Positions 56,732-64,000 of a stretch of 64,000 bases of DNA are shown here, one piece after another. A program made the position numbers and the translations under genes. The stretch comes from Powellomyces hirtus (taxonomy: Eukaryota; Chytridiomycota; Chytridiomycetes; Spizellomycetales; Powellomycetaceae), in assembly GCA_025526995.1 (NCBI GenBank), contig JAHLKG010000002.1, positions 1,488,001 to 1,552,000 on the forward strand, written 5' to 3'. How positions within the stretch are numbered: position 1 is the stretch's first letter; each line of letters begins with the position of its first letter. The notes under the pieces are model-generated. The model saw nothing but the letters and a program-made list of their open reading frames with translations. It did no database searches and was not told where the DNA came from.

Positions 56732-59700
56732 TTACTCATTCGGGAGCTCCGTCATGGACGCTTTCGTCATTGGCGTGATGGTGTTATCGTAGTGCTTGAT
56801 GCACATGTTTTCGCGATGGTGCTTGAATGCCGGGGCCGGTAAGGGCTTCGTAAGTGAGTCGGCGACCATCTCAGCGGTAGGCAGGTACTCCAGATGAATC
56901 TCCTTGTGGACGTGATCACGAATGAAGTGATGTCGAATGTCGATGTGCTTGGTACGGGCGTGATGCACGGGATTCATTGCCAGCGAGATGCATGACTGAT
57001 TATCTTCGTAGATCGTTGTGGGTTGAGCATTTTCATCGAGATATTCGGGGATTTGGAGTTCTTGCAGAAGTGAGCGAAGCCAGATTGTTTCTTGAGTGGC
57101 GAAGGAAAGTGCCATATATTCAGCTTCGGTAGATGAGAGAGCAACGGTGGGTTGGCGCTTCGAAGCCCAAGTAACGGGGCCCGCATTTCCAATGTAGAAA
57201 AGGTAGCCAGTGATTGACCGTCGATCAATGATATTGTTTCCCCAATCGGCATTGCTGTAGCCGTGAAGGGTAACGTTGTTTCCGCCGATGCAGAGGCTGT
57301 AATCTGATGTTCCCCGTAGGTAGCGAAGGACGCGCCTTGCAGCTTGCAGATGTTGAGGCGAAGGGTTGCTTGCGAAGCGAGAAAGCATACTGACCGCGAC
57401 AGCGATGTCAGGACGCGTGCATATCATCAGGTACATGAGAGAACCAACGATTTCGCGATATTCTCCTTCTTGCGGGTTAGGTGAAGTCTTTGTATTTTCG
57501 ACTTCGTAGGGTTCGAGCTTGGTCTGGTCCATCGGAGTGTTGACGGGCTTGCAATCTTGCATACCAAAGCGCTCGAGAATGTCATTTACATATGACTCTT
57601 GATCGAGGTAGATGACGTGCCTTGAGTAGTCGCGTCGAACTCTCATTCCAAGGTAGTGGTTGACTTCGCCTAGGTCTGTCATGTTGAACTCGTTGTGCAG
57701 GGATGTCTTGATTGATGAGATTTCCGATTCGGTCTTTGCGAAAATGAGGAGATCGTCGACGTAGACGGAGATGTACTGCGATGAGTCACTTTCAGGTAGA
57801 GTTCTGATGTAAACGGCATTGTCATTTGCCAGGCGCTTGAATCCCAAGGAGGTCAGTTCCTTGTGAAGTAGGGTGTACCATTCGCGCGGGGCTTGTTTCA
57901 GACCGTATAGGGCCTTTCGGAGTCGAAGGATGGTCCCGGGCGGAAAGCCAGAGCCTTCAGGGGCATAGATTAGGATGGTCTCGGTAACAATCCCATTCAG
58001 GAATGCGGTTACTACATCCATTTGATGGCATTTCAAGCCTAGGCTGGCGGCGAGAGCGAGGAGGACGCGTTGGGTAGCAATCTTGGCAACCGGAGCGTAG
58101 GTTTCGTTGTAGTCGATACCGTAGCGTTGTTCGAAGCCTTTCACTACAAGCCGGGCCTTGTATCGTTGGGGTTGACCATTCAGGTCTCGCTTGATCTTGA
58201 ATACCCATTTGGTGCGGATGGGCCGTTGATTGTGCGGTAAGGATTTGGGGTTAATGACTTCCCATGTTTCATTGGTATGAAGGGACTTCAATTCGGCATT
58301 TATGGCCTCGGTCCACTTTGGCGCGTCTTCTGATGAGAGCGCTTGTTTGTAGGTTTGGGGTTCTTTGGTACTTGCAGCCGAAAGAGCGATCGCCGTCTTC
58401 TCGTTGATGTAGTCAGCGAAGACTGTCAAATGATTGACATTTTCGATCGGTTCCCATGTATTATCTTCGTTTTCGAATCCTAGCCATTTGCAAAGGAATT
58501 CGGGGCCTTCCGGGCCATCACGTGAGTCGAGAATCTCTTCGACTTCGTAGAGTTCTTCGGGCGGGATGTAGTCTTTCGCTAGTTCGAGTGCTGAGGTTTC
58601 GTTGAACGTTACATCGCGAGAAATGACTATTTCTTGACGGTTGTCATCCCAACAGCGGTAAGCGCCGTCAAATTCGTAACCGATGAGTTTGAGACGTGTG
58701 GCGCGCGGTGCCAACTTTGAGACTTGTTTTCTCTTGACGAGATGCACGAAGGCATCGGCCCAAATCACACGAAGGTGAGAGAGTGAGGGCTCTTCGCCGT
58801 TGAGCCGTTCGTACGGCGAAATGTTGTTATTGGACTTGTGGGGTAGGCGATTCCGTAAGTAGACTGATGTAGCCGCTAACTCGGTCCAGAGTTGTTTCGG
58901 GATGCCGTATGAGTGTTCCAATGAACGAATGGTGTCGAACAGAGTGAGGTTGAACCTTTCAGCTACACTGTTGGACTGTGGGGAGTCTGCAGCGGTGAGT
59001 TCGTGCAGAATGCCCTTTTTCGAAATGAATTCTTTCAGATCGTGATTGACAAACTCCCCCCCTCGATCGGAATGAAGTCGTCTGACCCTTTCGTTGGTCT
59101 GTTTTTCGATGAAATTGATGAATTCAATCAATTTTGCAGTAGATTCGCTCTTCGTCTTCAAGAAGAAGATCCATGTGAAGCGGGAATAGTCATCGATCAC
59201 AACAAGGGCATATTTCTCATCGCCAACCGCGGGTATGTGCGGACCGTTTAGGTCGAAATGTAGGCGATCGAGTGGCGTCTTGGACCGTGTCATCGTACCG
59301 TTGAATGGTGAGCGCTTGTGCTTACCAAACTCGCAACCTTTGCAGACTTCGTTGGTCATTGGGAGCTTGAGTTGCTTCATGATGTGAGTGCCAGGATGGC
59401 CCAATCGGTGATGCCAGAGGGTTCCTTCGTTGACAGGAGAAAGGGGACCAGAACAAGCCCCAGAAGAAGCCGCCGAAGCAGCGGCGGCGGCGGCGCCATC
59501 GGCGGATGGTGCCCCCGAGGGGGCACCATCCTCAGCATCATCCGATGCTTTTGGGGCGGCCGGCCCCCCACCACAGCCAGCCCCCTCACTGGAGAGTATG
59601 GGGCCGGCTGGCCCCCCATTTGGGGCGGCCGGCCCCTCCGACGTGGTTTGGAGCGGGGTAGAACGCGTGACCGTGATGCCGGTAGCGTCTGTCGACAGGT

Positions 59701-59735
59701 CGAGCGCTTGAATCGATGTATCGGACGCGTGTGTC
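56732..59735 (-). CDS. Copia-A copy 2 Pol fragment (integrase, chromodomain, RT, RNase H)
   Basis: Open frame from the LTR junction to the stop at 56732. All catalytic motifs are present (LHSDRGGEF, MDVVTAFLNG, YVDDLLIFAK, DWGNNIIDRRSITGY). The chromodomain is YEVEEILDSRDGPEGPEFLC, KWLGFENEDNTWEPIENV. The Ala/Pro-rich linker before integrase is about 33 residues longer than in copy 1 (extra Ala run and GAPSGAPSADG repeats near 59480-59580). With Gag, protease and start codon deleted it cannot act alone. Confidence 0.88.
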
Positions 59736-60101
59736 TATTGGAGATATCGGCACTTCCAGTACTTTATCGGAATTGCAGAGGATTGGCCGAATTCGATGTG
59801 GCCTCCAGTATACTTCGTAAAGGGGAGTTACAGAGCTCTTCTGTGATGCAGTTGACAATGTAGCGTTGTCAGATGCACGGAGATGTAATGTATGTGAATG
59901 TAATTCTTGTCTTTTTGTCTTATCGGTAATGTTTCGCTTCGAGCGTTCTAATCTACCTTTTCTCCAATCACGTGATCACACGTGATCCAATTCAGCTCTT
60001 AGCGTTACCGGTATGGCGGTCACGCGCTCTAGTCGGAGAATCCAAGTAAGGATCTAATGTAAGGACCAAACGTTGAGTACGCAAGTCTCAACATTCCAAT
60101 A
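59736..60101 (-). repeat. Copia-A LTR shared by copy 2 and a flanking fragment
   Basis: 366 bp, same orientation as 56327-56692. It serves as 5' LTR of copy 2 and also abuts a 3' internal fragment of a further copy, giving LTR-internal-LTR-internal order. Confidence 0.92.
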
Positions 60102-60295
60102 CACCCCCTGTCCGAGCAATCGATCCGCGATGATGGGATTTTACTCATTCGGGAGCTCCGTCATGGACGCTTTCGTCATTGGCATGCTGGTGTTATCGTA
60201 GTGCTTGATGCACATGTTTTCGCGATGGTGCTTGAATGCCGGGGCCGGTAAGGGCTTTGTAAGTGAGTCGGCGACCATCTCAGCGGTAGGCAGGT
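60102..60295 (-). mobile_element. 3' fragment of a third Copia-A copy
   Basis: 194 bp matching the end of Copia-A pol and the purine tract (compare 56693-56886). It is cut by the LTR of Copia-B copy 2 at 60296. Confidence 0.88.
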
Positions 60296-60535
60296 TGTTA
60301 GCACGTACAGACACTGTCATCGAGTCACAACTGCGCCATCGCAGGGCGTATCACGCGACCACGTGAGCCCACGTGATCAACTCCGATATAAGTAGTTTTC
60401 CTTCCATACTTAATATATCGGTGGGGACTTTTCTCTTTTTCTCCAGTAGAGCGGGATTAAGATACTTCGTTGTTCTGCTCAGTCAACTACCCTAAAGCTT
60501 CCTCAACTATCTACTCAGATACTCTCAGACCAACA
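60296..60535 (+). repeat. 5' LTR of Copia-B copy 2
   Basis: 240 bp, TGTTAGCACG...GACCAACA. Has an E-box pair (CCACGTGAGCCCACGTGATC) and a TATATAA-like stretch near 60384. Confidence 0.93.
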
Positions 60536-60550
60536 GGTTATGAGCCCTGA
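60536..60550 (+). other. Primer-binding site of Copia-B (half-tRNA type)
   Basis: GGTTATGAGCCCTGA, identical to the first 15 bases of the Copia-A site and complementary to the initiator tRNA-Met anticodon arm. It overlaps the Gag start codon (ATG at 60540). Confidence 0.65.
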
Positions 60551-63500
60551 AATAGTAGGCAACGAAACGAGCCCCCGGTACACTCGTAGTATGTTAAGAC
60601 GCCTAGCGGGTCGACGGACCCCAGGGTCCAATACGCTACAACGAGCCGTAGATCGTGCAGCTAAGAAAAGCGCACGAGTGCCTGGTGAATGGACATCACC
60701 AAGCAATGGAGGGAACTCTGCCGGTACTGATACACTGGCAGAGCCAACGTCTTTGAGTGTCGACGCCAACGAGGGCGACGACGCATTGGAAGGGCGTACC
60801 CGAAACATCGACCGACGCGATGGCAAGGTCGAAACCCGTCCCCTATCAAGCAGTACGGATGATCACTGAACGATCAACTACAGTACTCCAGCGGCATTCC
60901 CAAGTGGGGAATCAGCGAACACCGTGCATGTCCGCCCGCGTGGGGCGGATATGGATAGGATAGATAGGCTTGAGAATTCTCTAGCCCAACTAACGGAATT
61001 GCTCCAAATGAAATGGCGCATGGATCAGGATGTGAACATCCCGATCAACCCTCAGGTACGTACGGCGCAACGGCGCGTACGCACACCATCACCCACTCGC
61101 AACGACGGGTTCGCTGCACCGTGGACAGAGTACAATCAGGAGATTGGAGCTCAACAGGAATACCAACGTTCTCCAATCGAACGCCGCCCTACATCACCGA
61201 CATCGAGCATACACAGCGCGACGACCAAAATCGTCGACAGTCGAGGTGCGAAGGCTTTCGTGGATGGAACGCTGAAAGATATTGGATCTTACAACGGGGA
61301 AGCCAATATGGTCAAACTTCGAACGTTCATCGACAAGATTGAGACAGTTGTGAAGTACGAAATGGTTCCGCCCGAGTTTCTCGTAGATTTTGTGGCTGCG
61401 AAACTCACAGGATGGGCATACACTTGGTGGCAGTCGCTCTCCCCAAGCAAAAGGAACGAAATTACGACGTGGCATGACTTCGAAGACGTTGTTTCAGGTA
61501 GAACCAACACCGGTCTTAAGTCCGCCCTTCTGGCGCGCTTCGCGCCACGAAACCACACAAGAGATTCACTGCAGAAATTACGGGAATTGCGTCCCAAAGG
61601 CCGCATGGATGAGTACATCACTCAGTTTAACATGCTGGCATTTTCTCTGCCAAAGACACCGGATTACGTCCTTCAGGATTACTTCATCAACGCGCTAACA
61701 CCAGACCTTGCGGCCTTGGTTCAGGCTAATGAAGAAAACATAACTGATTTGAGCAGTTTACAGGCCGCCACATCCAGGATCGCCGCCAACATGGCTAAGA
61801 AACCTAGCGGGACCACAACGGATACGCGACCAGGTGCCGCACACACTGACGCCTCTAAGAAACCAAAGGGTAGGACCCATGGGGAGAAGTCAACCGGCAA
61901 GAAGGACAAGGAATCCACTCCATCAAACAAAGGCCAACCACACAAGTCGGGTTGTTGGGCCTGTGGAGACCCTAAACACCGAACACAGGAGTGCGAAGTG
62001 TTAAAGAAGTTCAAATCCGAGATGGAGAAGAACAAGACGAAGCAGTCGTCTGATGGTGCTGTTAGCACAAATGCTGTGGAAGCATTACACGTCTGGGTCC
62101 GCCAAGAACAACCGTATGAAGCCCTCATCGACTCTGGCGCTACGGACCACATGACACCTCACAAAGCGACCTTAGATCACTCAACCGTGTACAGTGATGT
62201 CAGAGCTGTTATGCTTGCTGACAAAACATCACTACCCTCTACAGTTCGAGGTACGGTACGAGTAGAAGTTAGCGACTATCCGAATCCGCTCGAGTTGGGC
62301 GGAGTCCTGCATGTGCCAGGATTACGACGAGATCTCGTATCGGTAGCGAAATGCAACGATCAAGGCGTTGACGTGCTCTTCAAATCGAATGGAGACGTCA
62401 TTTTCACGCGAGACGGCAAAGAAATCGCCAAAGGCGTACGCCGCAACAACGCGTATTACCTGCAAGGTACGCTGCTATCTGAAAGTCTGTGGTCAGATTC
62501 AGAAGCATGCACTGTCGAAGTCTCTCCTACACTCGCTCATGCTCGTCTTGGACACGTTGGCAAACACGTCCTGGAGAAGATGGCGTCGGTTACGGACGGT
62601 TGGTCCGTAGTGGGGGATCTAAGCGACTTCAAAGATTGTGAAGCCTGCGTGCTAGGAAAAGCCGCTCGTCTTCCATTCTCCCTTGGTAACGTTGAAACCA
62701 GGGAGATCTGTGAGCTGATTCATTCAGACCTACAGGGACCATTTCGTCTCCCTGGTTACGAAGGATCACGCTATTTGCTGGAGTTCATTGAACACACATC
62801 CAGATACGTGACTGTTTTCCCTATTCCTTCAAAGGACTCAGCAGTCATACTCGACAAGTTTCTCGTCTACAAGGCTTGGATTGAGAAACAGACTGACCGA
62901 CAAATCAAGATCCTACGTACGGATCGAGGCACCGAATACTTTGGGGAGGTTCTAGAGTACCTATTGGAAAATGGTATCACTCATCAAAAGTCCGCGGCCT
63001 ATTCGAGTCAGCAAAACGGGATTGCCGAACGATGGCATCGCACGGCGCTGGACAGGGTCCGCGCCACCTTCGCGGATACGAAACTACCCCGAAGATTCTG
63101 GCCTGCTCTACTGATAGCGGCTGGATACATCTACTCCCTTACGTACAACCGCATCAACAAGAAGACGCCGCATGAAATACTGTTTGGCCGGCGTCCTGAT
63201 GTCGCCCATCTTCGGCGTATCGGTTGCGTGACGTATTCCGTTCTAACAAGCAAAGGACGCGATAAAATGGGAAATCGAGCGAAGAAGGCTTACTTGGTAG
63301 GCTATGCTCAACCCTCAGGTACCAAGGGGTATCTGGTTTGGGATCCTATCACTGACAAGGTCGAAGTGTCACGAGACGTGATCTTCAAAGAAGACTTGGG
63401 ACTCGAACCCAAATATCAGCAGGATCCAGCACATCTTGACATCCTAGATGAGGAGAGTCAGGAGGATGACGTCGAATACGCCGTGGAGGCGATTATCGAC

Positions 63501-64000
63501 GAGCGCCGCAGTAAGGCGCACAAGAAAGAGTACTTGGTTAAGTGGGAGGGATATCAAGAACCTACCTGGGAGTCCCGACTTTCACTACTCGATACTACTG
63601 CATTGGATGACTGGGAGAATCGAGTAGCCGCATACGATGTCGGCACACGACGAAATGACCCCATCGCTGCATACGCCGCCCGCGCGCGGACTCAGGCAAC
63701 GATCAACGAAGACGCCATGACATGGAAGCAAGCGATGAACACCCCTCAGAAGGAGGAATTTCTTAAGGCTGCACGCATTGAGTACCAATCCCTGGTCGAC
63801 AACGGTACATGGGAGCTCACCAAGCGCCCACGTAACAAGCGCGTGATCGGAACAACATGGGTCTTTCGAACGAAGGTCAATCCCGATGGCACCTTTAACA
63901 AGTTCAAAGCCAGAGCAGTGGCTCAAGGCTTCTCTCAACAACCTGGTCGCGATTTTGGTGATACATACTCACCTACGCTACCATTCACAGCGCTACGCCT
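60540..64000 (+). CDS. Copia-B copy 2 Gag-Pol polyprotein (partial, one in-frame stop)
   Basis: Starts at ATG 60540 inside the PBS, reads MSPEIVGNETSPRYTRSMLR, meets a TGA at 60867-60869 (codon 110; copy 1 has AGA), then stays open to the window edge. Gag: LTGWAYTWWQSLSPSKRN; knuckle CWACGDPKHRTQEC near 61960. Protease: ALIDSGATDHMTPH. Integrase: HARLGHVGKHVLEKM, CEACVLGKAARLPF, HSDLQGPF, LRTDRGTEYFG, NGIAERWHR. Chromodomain: VEYAVEAIIDERRSKAHKKE, YLVKWEGYQEPTWES (63470-63580). RT begins at TTWVFRTKVNPDG. Apart from the one stop, every motif visible here is intact. Confidence 0.92.

Larger units (their letters stand above)
56327..60101 (-). mobile_element. Copia-A copy 2, internally deleted
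   Basis: Minus-strand element with two 366-bp LTRs (56327-56692 and 59736-60101), which resemble each other more than those of copy 1. The interior starts within the linker between protease and integrase, directly against the 5' LTR: PBS, Gag and protease are gone. The junction is at a shared TCCAAT. Integrase, chromodomain, RT and RNase H remain open. Confidence 0.92.
60296..64000 (+). mobile_element. Copia-B copy 2, runs past the window end
   Basis: 5' LTR (60296-60535), half-tRNA PBS, Gag, protease, integrase, chromodomain and the beginning of RT. Its 3' part lies outside. It is better preserved than copy 1 and serves as the reference for that copy's mutations. Confidence 0.93.

Overview
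The window comes from a eukaryote, most likely an early-diverging zoosporic fungus (Chytridiomycota, possibly Spizellomyces-like). The evidence is short GT-AG introns (about 50-120 nt) in almost every housekeeping gene, a TTAGGG-type telomeric motif, a Fanzor (eukaryotic TnpB-like) gene of a type known from chytrids, and fungal LTR retrotransposons. The organism call is an inference; the gene models were spliced by hand from the sequence.

Layout. (1) 1-2.7 kb: a decayed Fanzor RNA-guided nuclease gene on the minus strand, with short direct repeats beyond its 3' end and a short interstitial telomeric repeat upstream. (2) 2.7-31.8 kb: a gene-dense, intron-rich arm. In order it holds protein phosphatase 5, NAD(P)H-hydrate epimerase, a small multi-span membrane protein, SmF, AP-2 mu, mevalonate diphosphate decarboxylase, dolichol-phosphate mannosyltransferase, a NOM1/Sgd1-type nucleolar MIF4G protein, ribosomal protein S14, a large acidic protein with a pRiA4b ORF-3-like domain, an F-box-like protein, an amino-acid permease, Pex7, an unrecognised nuclear protein with a PCNA-interaction motif, and an unrecognised protein with a PD-(D/E)XK-like motif. 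Several are divergent pairs whose products work in the same process: NOM1/RPS14 (40S biogenesis) and MVD1/DPM1 (isoprenoid supply and dolichol use). (3) About 32.4-64 kb: a nested nest of LTR retrotransposons. A degenerate Ty3-like element is split by a near-intact Ty3/gypsy chromovirus (33847-41830). Next come an inverted gypsy LTR, a truncated gypsy copy, and a minus-strand Ty1/copia element ('Copia-B') that is split by a well-preserved second copia family ('Copia-A', 46970-52571). A rearranged Copia-A copy on the minus strand follows, and then a second Copia-B copy that runs off the window.

Most unusual content. The gypsy element carries, between pol and the 3' LTR, an array of micro-hairpins whose stems co-vary, and a clean four-exon antisense gene for a Cys/His-rich RING-like protein. 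Copia-B also carries a spliced antisense ORF in the same position. Both copia families encode a chromodomain between integrase and reverse transcriptase, a module normally associated with Ty3/gypsy chromoviruses. Their primer-binding sites match the anticodon region of initiator tRNA-Met (half-tRNA priming), not the tRNA 3' end. The broken Fanzor gene still shows all three RuvC acidic residues and its zinc ribbon.
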